A stretch of DNA of 64,000 bases from Deltaproteobacteria bacterium (GCA_002691205.1 NZHD01000086.1:4651-68650); one strand, 5' to 3'; numbered from the stretch's first letter, positions 19,866 to 31,405 are shown. Notes: generated by a model from the letters alone, not told the origin. Numbers and translations are program-made.

Positions 19866-20672
19866 ATGTTCAGTCGTCGAAGTGATGGTCGGTTGGTTCA
19901 GAATTTATCCGCGACTCGTCGCTTTATGCCCTATCTCTCTGGGCGACGTAATTCGTCGCTCGTATATTACACCGCCGAAGTGGACGTGGGCCCAGCTCTT
20001 GCGTTTCTTGAGGAACAGAATCGATCTCGAAGTTCGGATCGTCAGATCACTCTTTTCCATATTTATCTCCACTGTCTTGCTCTTGCTCTGCATGAGAGGC
20101 CTGGGGTGAATCGATTCGTTGTGGGTGGGCGGCTATGGCAAAGGGAGGGCATCTGGATCACCTTCAGTGCCAAGCAGGCTTTGTTAGATGGCGCGCCGGT
20201 TCTCACGATCAAACGAAAGTTCGATCCCAATGAGCCCTTCATGAGTCTTGCGGAAGCCATGATTGATGAAATTCATCTTCGTCGGTCCGGGCGGCGTACA
20301 ACTTCCGATCGAGAAATCGACTGGGCACTGCGTCTTCCGGGTGGCTTGATCAGCCTTGGCATGGGACTGCTTCGGCTTGCAAATCGACTCGGATGGCTTC
20401 CCCGCGCGATGATCGAAAGCGATCCTATGTTCAGCTCAATTTTTGTTGCGAATTTGGGTTCAGTGGGTCTCGATGCGGGCTATCACCATCTCTGGGAGTA
20501 TGGGACGTGCTCTATTTTTGCTGTTCTCGGACAGATTCACGCCCGACCCGACGGCGCCCAAGTGATGAATGTGAAATACAGCTACGACGAGCGGATCGAG
20601 GACGGTCTTTACGCGGCGATTGCCATTGAAGGAATCAAGGCGAGGCTCGAGGACCCGTCCTCTCTGATTTAA
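19866..20672 (+). CDS. Stand-alone 2-oxoacid dehydrogenase E2 / CAT-like acyltransferase domain protein
   Basis: SSIFVANLGSVGL and C-terminal YSYDERIEDGLYAA aligned with the E2 DHRxxDG motif; no lipoyl domain. Confidence 0.65.
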   Translation: MFSRRSDGRLVQNLSATRRFMPYLSGRRNSSLVYYTAEVDVGPALAFLEEQNRSRSSDRQITLFHIYLHCLALALHERPGVNRFVVGGRLWQREGIWITFSAKQALLDGAPVLTIKRKFDPNEPFMSLAEAMIDEIHLRRSGRRTTSDREIDWALRLPGGLISLGMGLLRLANRLGWLPRAMIESDPMFSSIFVANLGSVGLDAGYHHLWEYGTCSIFAVLGQIHARPDGAQVMNVKYSYDERIEDGLYAAIAIEGIKARLEDPSSLI

Positions 20673-20698
20673 AAATCCTAATGGAATCAAGTACTTAC

Positions 20699-20722
20699 AA
20701 TAAAGCCCCAGGGGGCATTATT
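20699..20722 (+). terminator. Weak terminator-like hairpin
   Basis: AATAAAGCCCC/GGGGCATTATT, one mismatch, short loop. Confidence 0.4.
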
Positions 20723-21033
20723 CAATGAGGTCAAAAAATTCCATTCCGACATCATTTTGTTTCCTATCTCATCTGGGTTTCGCGTAGTATGAAAAATCAG
20801 TCATTTTACTCCGGTGAAATGGCCAAACCACCGACGATGAGTGCGTTCGGCTCTTCTGGGAAGGGGTATGCCGGACGCTGGAGGCCGTGTCTGAGGACTC
20901 GGCCTCCACTCTTCTGCGTTCAGAAGAAGCCAGTCTTTCGGCCTCTCTGAGCATGCTCTGTCTGAGTCTGGCGGAGCGCGGTCTTCTCCTATTTTTCGCA
21001 TGGATCTGGCTGATCGAAGTTCACTATGCGAAG

Positions 21034-21726
21034 ATGTTCGCTTATATGGCAGAAAAGCGAAAAAACACTCGTCTTGCCAAAACCAAGGGAGAGGCGAAAG
21101 GGTCCGCCGGGCTTCGGGCGGATGACGGTCGACTGCTTCGGGGGCAGAAAAGTCGAGCTCGTATCCTTAAGGCGGCCCGCGCGCTCTTTGCGGAGCGAGG
21201 CTTTGACGACTCTACTTTGCGTGCCATAGCAAAGCGTGCAGGGATGGGAGCCAGCTCGATTTACCGGCATGTTCAGAGCAAAGAAGAGCTCTTGATCGAT
21301 CAGTTGTCGGATCTTCAAGAAGAGGCCTGGAAACGGTTTCGAGCTTCCGATCGCCGTGACGCGCCCACGCGAGATCGAATCCGAGCGTTTTTGGATGCTC
21401 AGCATGAACTTCTCGCTGCGGATGAAGATCTAACACTTATCGCGCTTCGGTCGACGACCCGTCCAGGGGCTCGAGTCGCACAGGAAGTTCTGTCTTTGAA
21501 TGATCGCACGGTGGGTCTTTTGATGGAAGTTCTTCAAATGGGACGAATGCAGGGACGACTGTCGAAGAAAGTCGATGTCCTTGAGGCGGCTCGCGTTATT
21601 TTTCACATTACGCAGGGCGCTCGAATTTCATGGGCCAACGGCTTGATGGACCCGGACGCTTGTCGTGAGGCGATTGGGTCAGGGGTTCGTATGCTTTTTG
21701 ATGGTCTCGATGCTCGCGGGACTTAG
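21034..21726 (+). CDS. TetR family transcriptional regulator
   Basis: SRARILKAARALFAERGFDDSTLRAIAKRAGMGASSIYRHVQSKEELL HTH; ORF opens at 20887 but the TetR homology begins after ~21100. Confidence 0.85.
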   Translation: MFAYMAEKRKNTRLAKTKGEAKGSAGLRADDGRLLRGQKSRARILKAARALFAERGFDDSTLRAIAKRAGMGASSIYRHVQSKEELLIDQLSDLQEEAWKRFRASDRRDAPTRDRIRAFLDAQHELLAADEDLTLIALRSTTRPGARVAQEVLSLNDRTVGLLMEVLQMGRMQGRLSKKVDVLEAARVIFHITQGARISWANGLMDPDACREAIGSGVRMLFDGLDARGT

Positions 21727-21746
21727 CTGGAAGGGCTCCGGTTTTT

Positions 21747-22325
21747 TTAATCTATAGGTCCTAGAATGGCGAGGTCGAGGTCTTCAGCGATTTCGGATTC
21801 CTTTTGTTTTCGCCATTCGACGTATTCAGGACCCGTCCACGCGCGATGATTTCCTTTCAAGTAGGCTTGGGCATTGTAATGATAGTGCCAGGCATTCAGC
21901 CTATTTGAGTGTCGGTTCTCTCGTTCGCCAATTTGTTTCGCAGGCGTCCCTGCGATGATCGAGTTTGGTGGAAATACACTGCCTTCCTTGACAACAGCCC
22001 CTCCGGCTATGATTGACCCCTTGCCGATGACCGCACCATCCATGACGACAGCCTGAATGCCGATGAGACATTCATCTTCGATTCGGCATCCGTGTAGGGT
22101 GGCATGGTGTGTGATGGAGCAAAAATCACCGACGAAGACTTCGTGGTCGTATCCAATATGGACCATGACGAAGTCTTGAAGGTTGGTATACCGGCCCACA
22201 TATACGCGGTTGGCTTCAGCCCGAATGACGCAGTTGGGCCAAATGGAGGAGCCTTCACCAATCTCAACTTCGCCGTAGAGTCGGGTTTCCGGAGCTTTGA
22301 ACACTGTTTTATGGATGTATGCCAA
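21747..22325 (-). CDS. Gamma-carbonic anhydrase-like hexapeptide-repeat protein
   Basis: VEIGEGSSIWPNCVIRAEANRVYVGRYTNLQDFVMVHIGYDHEVFVGDFCSITHHATLHGCRI left-handed beta-helix with His ligands. Confidence 0.88.
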   Translation of the reverse strand: MAYIHKTVFKAPETRLYGEVEIGEGSSIWPNCVIRAEANRVYVGRYTNLQDFVMVHIGYDHEVFVGDFCSITHHATLHGCRIEDECLIGIQAVVMDGAVIGKGSIIAGGAVVKEGSVFPPNSIIAGTPAKQIGERENRHSNRLNAWHYHYNAQAYLKGNHRAWTGPEYVEWRKQKESEIAEDLDLAILGPID

Positions 22326-23487
22326 GGGGACTCTCCTTTACCGGGGCGGCCGCGGCCAAGAAACTTGGCCATTCGTCCCCATGTATTTGAGTCACTTGGT
22401 AGCCCTTCTTTCTGAGGCCTTGGCAAATCCCTCTCTTTCCGATGAGGTGGGCTACATCGATGGAAACGAAAACACTCTCTCCTGAATGCTGTTTCGCATT
22501 GAGAAGGACTTCAAGTTGGGCCTGCATTCGATTGTTTCGTTGGAAGACCATAGTCTCAAAGAAAGGTACGAAGGCTTCGTCGTGATCTAGAGTTTGGAAG
22601 GTGAGTTGTTCAAGTCCCTTCTCGTCGCCAGCCCTCCAAGCGTTGACAAGTTCTTGCATCTCGCTCGGGACTTTTTGAGATCGCCTCAACGTATCGAGAA
22701 GCGCAAGTTGTTGGGTGTGTAAGGGAAGGTTCGCAAGGCTGGCCATCTGCATCTGAATGCTCTCAAGGGGCACAATGCTTCTTTGTCCCGCTCGGGCGAT
22801 GAAATAGGATTCGGCACCGCCCTGAGCGAGGTAGCCTGATTTTCGAATTTGTTCGAGCACAAGGAGTTCGCTCAGTAGCCATGGTCTCATTCGGTTGACG
22901 GCTGAAACACGGAGGCGCGACTCTTTGAGTTCACTCGCGAGGAGCGACCAGGTCTGAGGCTCCAATAGATTTCGTAAATATTGCCCGGGAGGCAATTGGC
23001 CATAGACTTGAATCATCTGGGCAAGCAGGGGCTGAGAGAGTTCATTTGGATCCACTTCAACGACTAAGGCTTGAGCTTGTTTGAAGGCGGCCTCGACCTG
23101 CGCGGGATATTCCCAACCTTTTCGAGGGGCCAAAGGAATCGAACCTATGATGTAAAGGTCCGTTCCCTCATGACCCTCTACATGCCAGAACAAGGGTCGG
23201 GTTTCGCGCGGGCCAAGGTCGTTGAGAATATTCTGTGGATTACGCAGGCTGGCGCAATGGCAGAGCGTGACCACACAAAGAATAAGAAGGCTCCATCGCC
23301 CGCTTAGCTGGACCGTTTTGATCCAGTTCCATCGATGTTTTAGCTGCCGAGTTGCTTGAAAACTCACTGATCTGCCTAGAGTCTGCTCTAAAGGGTGGGG
23401 AAGGGCGTTCGTCGTAGACTGTAGCGAGGAGTCGGGAGGCGGGCGCAAGATTGGTGGGAATCGAAGATATTCTCTACGACTGCTCAT
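22309..23487 (-). CDS. TraB/GumN family protein
   Basis: LYIIGSIPLAPRKGWEYPAQVEAAFKQAQALVVEVDPN and C-term VFVSIDVAHLIGKRGICQGLRKKGYQV; start uncertain. Confidence 0.75.
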   Translation of the reverse strand: MSSRREYLRFPPILRPPPDSSLQSTTNALPHPLEQTLGRSVSFQATRQLKHRWNWIKTVQLSGRWSLLILCVVTLCHCASLRNPQNILNDLGPRETRPLFWHVEGHEGTDLYIIGSIPLAPRKGWEYPAQVEAAFKQAQALVVEVDPNELSQPLLAQMIQVYGQLPPGQYLRNLLEPQTWSLLASELKESRLRVSAVNRMRPWLLSELLVLEQIRKSGYLAQGGAESYFIARAGQRSIVPLESIQMQMASLANLPLHTQQLALLDTLRRSQKVPSEMQELVNAWRAGDEKGLEQLTFQTLDHDEAFVPFFETMVFQRNNRMQAQLEVLLNAKQHSGESVFVSIDVAHLIGKRGICQGLRKKGYQVTQIHGDEWPSFLAAAAPVKESPLGIHP

Positions 23488-23545
23488 ATTTTACGTTCGG
23501 AGCCAGATTGGCCGCGGACTTGGACTGTAAATTGGCCCTGCTGCC

Positions 23546-23582
23546 AAAAAAAGACGGACCGCTCAAAATGAACGGTCCGTCT
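23546..23582 (-). terminator. Rho-independent terminator downstream of glnB
   Basis: Perfect 10-bp stem AGACGGACCG/CGGTCCGTCT with a T-tract on the minus strand. Confidence 0.85.
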
Positions 23583-23614
23583 ATTTAGATTCTTATTCTA
23601 GGTTTGAGCTGGAT

Positions 23615-25445
<1,831 letters not shown>

Positions 25446-25589
25446 AACTTTCTCCAGAGTTGATTAAAACGTTCGGTTAAATAAATTTTGGGTCAAATGG
25501 GGCTTCGTTCTGACTACACCGTTGGGCTCTTCTTTAATAAGTGTCGAGAGGTGACCCTTGGCCTGTCATGATTTGATGGACTCTGTATA

Positions 25590-25605
25590 AGCAACAGGCG
25601 TGCCA
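25590..25605 (-). promoter_or_regulatory. Sigma-54 (RpoN) promoter
   Basis: Minus strand reads TGGCACGCCTGTTGCT, exact match to TGGCACGNNNNTTGCW, 145 nt upstream of amtB. Confidence 0.8.
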
Positions 25606-25871
25606 ACATTTTGAGGAACCACCCTCTAGAAAGGCGTCGCTATGGCGAGTTTGAATCGAATTTGTGGGGGAAGAGGTGAGAAAATCGAATTGGAGCGCCT
25701 AGCCATTGGGCAACCATTGACTCTCTTGCAGGCATTCGATGAAGAAAGCGGGTCCGGATGCCCTGTTTTGAGAACTTTCGCTCAGTGAAGCAGGCCCCTG
25801 GAGCCTGCCCAGCGATTTTGAGCCAAAGGGCCTAGGCTGCCCCATAGAGACCACCAAGAAGGAGAAGTCAA

Positions 25872-26783
25872 ATGAGTGAATTTCGCCTCCCTGCGGTGGC
25901 GTTGGCTGCGGTTCCAAAACGTCGTCTCGCATGCCTGGAATTGGCAAAAAACATTGAAAGACGAGGCTTTTCAGGGATTTACTGTGCCAGCGTGGGAGAT
26001 GGGCTGGGCTTATGCTTAGCCATGGCCGGGGAGACTCATGAAATTCCTTTCGGAACGGCGATCTCGAATATCTATACAAGGATGGCGTCCGATTACGCTT
26101 CTACGACGGCGCTGATTCACGAACTTTCAAATGGCCGGTTTCGTTTTGGAATTGGGGTGAGTCACGAGCCCATGCTGAGGCGGATGGGAATTGAGGGTGG
26201 TCGCCCTCTCTCCGAGATGCGCTCATTTGTGGAAGCTTGGCGGGCCACGCAAAAAACGGGTGAGCAGCCTCCGCTAGTTCTGGCAGCCATGAGGAAAAAA
26301 ATGGTGGCTCTCGCAGGAGAGATCGCCGAGGGCGTTGTTTTTGCGAACGGAGCCCTCTCTCATATGGCCGATTCTTTGACGGCTCTGTCAGGACCTGCCT
26401 GCAAACGTGAAGACTTTTTTGTTGGATGCATGATTCCAACCTGCATTAGCGAAGATCGCGATGCTGCGGCGGCGGTTCATCGTCGAACTCTAAGTTTCTA
26501 TGTGACCTTACCCAACTACCGAAATTATTGGAAAGAAGCAGGATACGTCGAGGAAATGGAAGCCATCGAAAAGGCACTTTTGGAGGGGAAGCAAGATCGA
26601 GTGCCTTCTTTGATGACTGACGCTTGGCTCTCGGATTGCACGCTTTATGGTTCGCGCCATGAAGTTCGCGAGACCCTTGAAGCCTGGTTTGAGGCCGGAG
26701 TGAGCACGCCGATTATTGTGCCGTCGTCGGTTGAAGGAAATCAAATGACTGCATTTGAGGAGATCTTCGCGCTCTACTCCTAG
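25872..26783 (+). CDS. LLM class (luciferase-like, possibly F420-dependent) oxidoreductase
   Basis: LAKNIERRGFSGIYCASVGDGLGLCLAMAGETHEIPFGTAISNIYTR, LSNGRFRFGIGVSHEPMLRRMG. Confidence 0.8.
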   Translation: MSEFRLPAVALAAVPKRRLACLELAKNIERRGFSGIYCASVGDGLGLCLAMAGETHEIPFGTAISNIYTRMASDYASTTALIHELSNGRFRFGIGVSHEPMLRRMGIEGGRPLSEMRSFVEAWRATQKTGEQPPLVLAAMRKKMVALAGEIAEGVVFANGALSHMADSLTALSGPACKREDFFVGCMIPTCISEDRDAAAAVHRRTLSFYVTLPNYRNYWKEAGYVEEMEAIEKALLEGKQDRVPSLMTDAWLSDCTLYGSRHEVRETLEAWFEAGVSTPIIVPSSVEGNQMTAFEEIFALYS

Positions 26784-26808
26784 ACGCTCTTCCATGAAGA
26801 GTGTCTAG
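26780..26808 (+). terminator. 13-bp hairpin overlapping the stop codon of the LLM gene
   Basis: CTAGACGCTCTTC-CAT-GAAGAGTGTCTAG, one wobble, no strong U-tract. Confidence 0.45.
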
Positions 26809-26920
26809 GACACACACTCTCCTTCTTGCTTGTGATAGAGGGCCACAAGAGCAACATAGATTGTTATCTTTTGGCCGTGCCCTTTTGGGTGGCTTAAAAA
26901 TATTCGAGGGAGAGAATTAG

Positions 26921-27781
26921 ATGGTTCATTCTACGCATCGTTTACGAGAACTGCTCGCCGAAGAGCGTCTCCACGTCATGCCATGCTGCTTTGATGCGCT
27001 GTCCGCACGCCTTATTGAACGGGCTGATTTCCCCCTGACATTCATGAGCGGCTTTGCTGTAAGCGCGACTCGTTTGGGTCTGCCCGATACAGGATTGATC
27101 TCGTATGGCGAGATGGTCGATCAGGGAAGAAATATTTGTGAGGCCGTATCGATTCCGGTGATAGGAGATGCGGATACAGGTTACGGAAACGCGGTGAACG
27201 CGAAGCGCACTGTCCGGGGTTATGCGGCCGCAGGCTTTGCATGCGTGACCATCGAAGATCAACTGGCACCGAAGCGATGCGGGCACACTTTGGGTAAAGA
27301 AGTGGTTTCGAGAGATGAAGCGGTAGCGCGTGTGCGAGCAGCTGTAGATGCCAGAGACGAGGGCGCGGACACTTTGATCATGGCAAGAACGGATGCTCGC
27401 AAAGAATATGGTTTTGATGAGGCGATTTGGCGCTGTCAGGCTTTTGCGGATCTCGGTGCGGATATTATTTTCTTCGAAGCGCCTCAGAGCGAGGCTGAGA
27501 TGGAGCGTCTGTGTCGCGAAATTCCAGGCATTAAAATGGTGAATATGGTGGAGCAAGGAACGACGCCCGTTCTCGCCCCTGAGCAATTGGAGTCCCTTGG
27601 ATTTAGGATTGCCGCTTATCCACTCACGCTTCTTTCAAGTGCGATTCGCGCCATGAATGAGGCCTTGGCCGATTTGGCCCAAGGCCGCTCGCCCACAGGT
27701 CTATTGGACTTCGAAAATCTGAGAGAGGTGGTGGGTTTCCCCGAGTATGATCTTGAGCAGGACAGATATCGTTTAAAGTAA
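26921..27781 (+). CDS. Isocitrate lyase/PEP mutase family protein
   Basis: FPLTFMSGFAVSATRLGLPDTGL, DADTGYGNAVNAKRTVRGY, IEDQLAPKRCGH. Confidence 0.87.
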   Translation: MVHSTHRLRELLAEERLHVMPCCFDALSARLIERADFPLTFMSGFAVSATRLGLPDTGLISYGEMVDQGRNICEAVSIPVIGDADTGYGNAVNAKRTVRGYAAAGFACVTIEDQLAPKRCGHTLGKEVVSRDEAVARVRAAVDARDEGADTLIMARTDARKEYGFDEAIWRCQAFADLGADIIFFEAPQSEAEMERLCREIPGIKMVNMVEQGTTPVLAPEQLESLGFRIAAYPLTLLSSAIRAMNEALADLAQGRSPTGLLDFENLREVVGFPEYDLEQDRYRLK

Positions 27782-27787
27782 ATCGCT

Positions 27788-30376
27788 TCACTCGGAGATT
27801 GAGCGTAATCGCAGAAGTGGATCTGCTGGGTTTCCGTCGCTTTGGAGGTCCACGTTGCCTTCGATCGCCCAGAAGTTATCGCCTCGATGATCTACGATCA
27901 CCTGCCGTACACGAAACTGTCGAGGGCTAACTTCATCAATCACGCAGAAATGCGCCTGACGGGATCGCGTGTCTCGGATGATGGCTTCATACTCTTCGAA
28001 ATAAGGGGCGAGTGCTTCCTCAAATCGGTGTGGAGGCCAATTCTTTTGGCTTTCTGGGTTGAGAAGGTGGCTGGCATCTTCGAAGCGCTTCGAGGCCAGG
28101 GCACCAACGAGTTGTTGAAGCTCACCTCGGATCCGTGCCCTTAGCGCTTTTGGATCCGCCACAAGGTCGTATTCTCGAGGCACGGCGCTGGAGGGTGCTT
28201 TGGGATCAGCGTTCGCTCCCGGCTGTACGAGATTCTCCCAGGCTTCAAGCAGGCTTGAGTCGACTCTTCCGATCATCGCTCGGAAGAAGCCCACCATGTC
28301 TTCAACTTCATCTGTCTTTAACGCTTCGGGGACAGATTGTTCAAGTGTGTTGTGGACTTGGCCCAGGTAACGCAAAAGCACACCCTCGACCCGCGTAATT
28401 TCCATCCTTTTGACCCAGTCGTCAAAGGTTGAGCTTGATTCGTAGATGTCCCGAGCAATGCCTTTGGGCCGAATCGCATCGGTCCCAACCCAAGGGTGTT
28501 TTGCTGAAAAAAGATCGAAGGTGGCGTGAAGAAAGTCCTCCGACGGTTTAGGCCAGGTTACTTTCTCGACCTTCTCCATTCGTTCTTCGTAGGGGACTCG
28601 GTCGGCTTTTAGCTGAGCGATTAATTCTCCGCGTGCTTTTCTTTGTTGTTGGATCAGGATGGGCATTGGGTTTTGAAGAATTCCCTCTGTGATGGCGAGG
28701 ATATCCAACGCGTAATCCGGAGCTTCTCGATCTAGGGCGCTGGCCGCGTCCACAAGGTAGAGTGAAAGGGTTTGATGCAAGGAGAAGTCACGTTGCAGTT
28801 CACGGCTGACCCGGACTCGCTGGCCTCCCTCGGTGGCTGACTCAACTTCCACGAGACCTGCTTCTCTGAGGGAGCGAAAAAATCGAGCGGCTTCTCGTCG
28901 GTGTGTCCTGAGATTGGCGGCTGGCTCATGGCTTTGTGTGATCAAATCACCGAGACCATGGTAGCCGGGTGCCTCGGAGTCGGTGCCGTCTGCTGATTTG
29001 AGGAAGCTAATAATCAGTCCGTGAGAGATTCTGAATCGCGATTCAAGTTTTTCGGGAGGACTCCATATTAATTTATCAAAGGTTTCCTTAGTCCAATTGA
29101 CAAAACCCCGCTCGGGCGGCTTTTTCCGGACAATTTTTTTCCGCGAAGAACCTTTTTTCATTTTCTCGTCAATGCGTTGATTTGCAATGACGTGCTCAGG
29201 TGCTTGTGCGACGACGCTTCCCTCTTCATCGAATCCCTTCCGACCGGCTCGACCCGAGATTTGTTTAAAATCCCGTATCGAGAGCAAGGAAACTTTTTCG
29301 CCGTTGAATTTGCAGAGTTGGGTAAAAAGCACCGTGCGGATTGGGATATTGACCCCCATGCCGAGTGTGTCCGTGCCGCAAATGACGCGCAGCAGTCCAT
29401 CTGCGGCGAGTCGTTCCACGAGCAAGCGATATTTTGGCAGGAGGCCCGCATGATGGAGCCCGATGCCATGTCGGAGAACTCGCTTTATTTCTGGGCCATA
29501 GGGAGTATCGAAGCGAAATCCGCCGATGGCCTCGCCGATGGCTTTTCGTTGTTCCCGATTGGTGATTTTTGCGCTCGTGAGTCCTTGGGCTTGTTCAGAG
29601 GCGGCTCGTTGAGTGAAGTGAACGATATAGATGGGCGCTTTTTTTCCTTGTAGGAGAGCTTCGACGGATTCAAGGATAGGTGTCTTGGCGTAAAGAAAGT
29701 CTAGCGGGACCGGTCTCTCTTCTGAATGGATACGGCAGACACGCTGGCCTGTGCGGGATTCGATTTTGCGTTCAATCTCGGATGTGTCGCCCAGCGTGGC
29801 AGACATCAACAAGAAGTGAGTTCGAGGCAGTTGGATAAGTGGAATTTGCCAAGCGACACCTCGGTCACGATCTCCGTAGTAATGAAACTCATCCATGACG
29901 ACGTACGGTGCGTCGGCCTCTTCACCTTGCGCAATGGCCATGTTGGCCAAGACTTCGGCTGTACAGCAGATGATGGACGCCCCCCAGTTCAGGCTGGCAT
30001 CTCCGGTAAGCATGCCGACGTTTTCGGGGCCGAATTGTTCGCAAAGATCAAAAAACTTCTCGCTTACTAAAGCTTTGATCGGTGCCGTGTAGAACGATCG
30101 TTTGCCCTCGCACATAGCTTTGAAGTGAAGGCCTTGGGCAACCAAGCTCTTTCCCGAACCGGTTGGTGTGCTGAGAATGACGTGTCGCCCGGTCATGAGT
30201 TCGAGAAGGGCTTCTTCTTGAGCGGGGTAGGGGGTAATTTTCTGTTCGCTGACCCATTCAAGGAAGCGGTCGAGGATGGCCTCTCCATCAAGGGCGCCGT
30301 GATGGGGCAAGTAGGCTTTAAGAGGTTTTTGGACCCGACTTGATTCTTGGGAGGTATCCGTTGTGTCGAGGATCAT
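27788..30376 (-). CDS. DEAD/DEAH-box (Ski2-like) helicase with DUF3516-like C-terminus
   Basis: STPTGSGKSLVAQ, MDEFHYYGD, LMSATLGD, GTDTLGMGVNIPIRTVLFTQL, QISGRAGRKGFDEEG. Confidence 0.87.
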   Translation of the reverse strand: MILDTTDTSQESSRVQKPLKAYLPHHGALDGEAILDRFLEWVSEQKITPYPAQEEALLELMTGRHVILSTPTGSGKSLVAQGLHFKAMCEGKRSFYTAPIKALVSEKFFDLCEQFGPENVGMLTGDASLNWGASIICCTAEVLANMAIAQGEEADAPYVVMDEFHYYGDRDRGVAWQIPLIQLPRTHFLLMSATLGDTSEIERKIESRTGQRVCRIHSEERPVPLDFLYAKTPILESVEALLQGKKAPIYIVHFTQRAASEQAQGLTSAKITNREQRKAIGEAIGGFRFDTPYGPEIKRVLRHGIGLHHAGLLPKYRLLVERLAADGLLRVICGTDTLGMGVNIPIRTVLFTQLCKFNGEKVSLLSIRDFKQISGRAGRKGFDEEGSVVAQAPEHVIANQRIDEKMKKGSSRKKIVRKKPPERGFVNWTKETFDKLIWSPPEKLESRFRISHGLIISFLKSADGTDSEAPGYHGLGDLITQSHEPAANLRTHRREAARFFRSLREAGLVEVESATEGGQRVRVSRELQRDFSLHQTLSLYLVDAASALDREAPDYALDILAITEGILQNPMPILIQQQRKARGELIAQLKADRVPYEERMEKVEKVTWPKPSEDFLHATFDLFSAKHPWVGTDAIRPKGIARDIYESSSTFDDWVKRMEITRVEGVLLRYLGQVHNTLEQSVPEALKTDEVEDMVGFFRAMIGRVDSSLLEAWENLVQPGANADPKAPSSAVPREYDLVADPKALRARIRGELQQLVGALASKRFEDASHLLNPESQKNWPPHRFEEALAPYFEEYEAIIRDTRSRQAHFCVIDEVSPRQFRVRQVIVDHRGDNFWAIEGNVDLQSDGNPADPLLRLRSISE

Positions 30377-30379
30377 CTT

Positions 30380-31405
30380 TTAGGGTGAATTGGCTGGGTC
30401 TTCGAGGCCCAGAAGGAGCAGTGCGAGGATGCCAGCCAGGAGAATCAGAGTAATAGCCCATCGCAGCCACGGTCCTGCGGCGGCGGCTCCTGGATTTTTG
30501 CCATCTGAGGGCGCGCGTGTGATTCCGTCTTCGGATTTCGGTCGGGGCAGGACGACCACCTGAACGGTAACGTTGTCCATTCCGCCAGCTTGATTGGCCT
30601 CTTCGATCAGCTTTTCTGCGATCTCTTGCGGATGGCCCTCACTCAGAATTTCAGAGATTTGAGGTTCGGAGAGCATGCCAGAGAGGCCATCAGAACAGAG
30701 CAGGAAACGATCTCCGCGCATGATGTCGATGGGGGTGAGTTCGATTTGCACTTCATTGCGTGTCCCAAGCGCCCGCAGGATTTCGTTGCTTTGTGGATGA
30801 TGTCGAGCCTCTTCCAGAGAAAGTTGACCTCTTTTGACCAGTTCCCCCACGACGGAGTGATCGGCCGTTAGTTGCTCGAGTTGGCCCTCTCGCATTCGAT
30901 AGGCTCGACTATCTCCAACATGAGCGAGTGTCGCGGCGGGGCTTCCGTCGAGGAGCAGAGCCACGGCGGTGGTTCCCATACCGGCCAGTTCACTCTCGTT
31001 GCTGGAGCGCTCAAAAATGACCTGATTGGCTTCATTGAAAGCATGCTCGAGAAGGCGAGACGGTTCGACGGTCGAGTCCTCTTGGAAAACCTCGCCCATG
31101 CGTCGCACGGCCATTTGGCTGGCGACTTCACCTCCCCGGTGGCCTCCCATACCATCGGCGACCAGCAGCAGACGCACCCCGCTCTCGGGATGTTGAAAGT
31201 CTCCGCACTCGTCTTGGTTGATCGTCCGGACTCGGCCAATATCCGATGCCGAGGCAATCAGTGCGATGGTCGGGTCGTAGCCCGAATGCGTGAGAAGGCT
31301 GTCCTTCTTTTTTTCTGAGCTCAAGTTGAGAGTGTACCGCCGTTTCTGAGGAATCGTAGGCTCCTCGCTGGGTTCGCGACCCGCTTGACGTGAGCTTGAC
31401 CCCAT
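30380..31405 (-). CDS. PP2C-type serine/threonine phosphatase with C-terminal TM segment
   Basis: GRVRTINQDECGDF, LLVADGMGGHRGGEVAS, HVGDSRAYRMREG, LLCSDGLSGML, GGMDNVTVQVV. Confidence 0.9.
   Translation of the reverse strand: MGSSSRQAGREPSEEPTIPQKRRYTLNLSSEKKKDSLLTHSGYDPTIALIASASDIGRVRTINQDECGDFQHPESGVRLLLVADGMGGHRGGEVASQMAVRRMGEVFQEDSTVEPSRLLEHAFNEANQVIFERSSNESELAGMGTTAVALLLDGSPAATLAHVGDSRAYRMREGQLEQLTADHSVVGELVKRGQLSLEEARHHPQSNEILRALGTRNEVQIELTPIDIMRGDRFLLCSDGLSGMLSEPQISEILSEGHPQEIAEKLIEEANQAGGMDNVTVQVVVLPRPKSEDGITRAPSDGKNPGAAAAGPWLRWAITLILLAGILALLLLGLEDPANSP

Noticed and set aside
20887-21033. Hydrophobic N-terminal extension of the TetR ORF
   Set aside because: TetR HTH homology starts much later and an in-frame ATG with better context exists at 21034/21046
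26942-27586. 214-aa minus-strand ORF opposite the isocitrate lyase/PEP mutase gene
   Set aside because: Fully antisense to a well-supported CDS, no recognisable domain; shadow ORF
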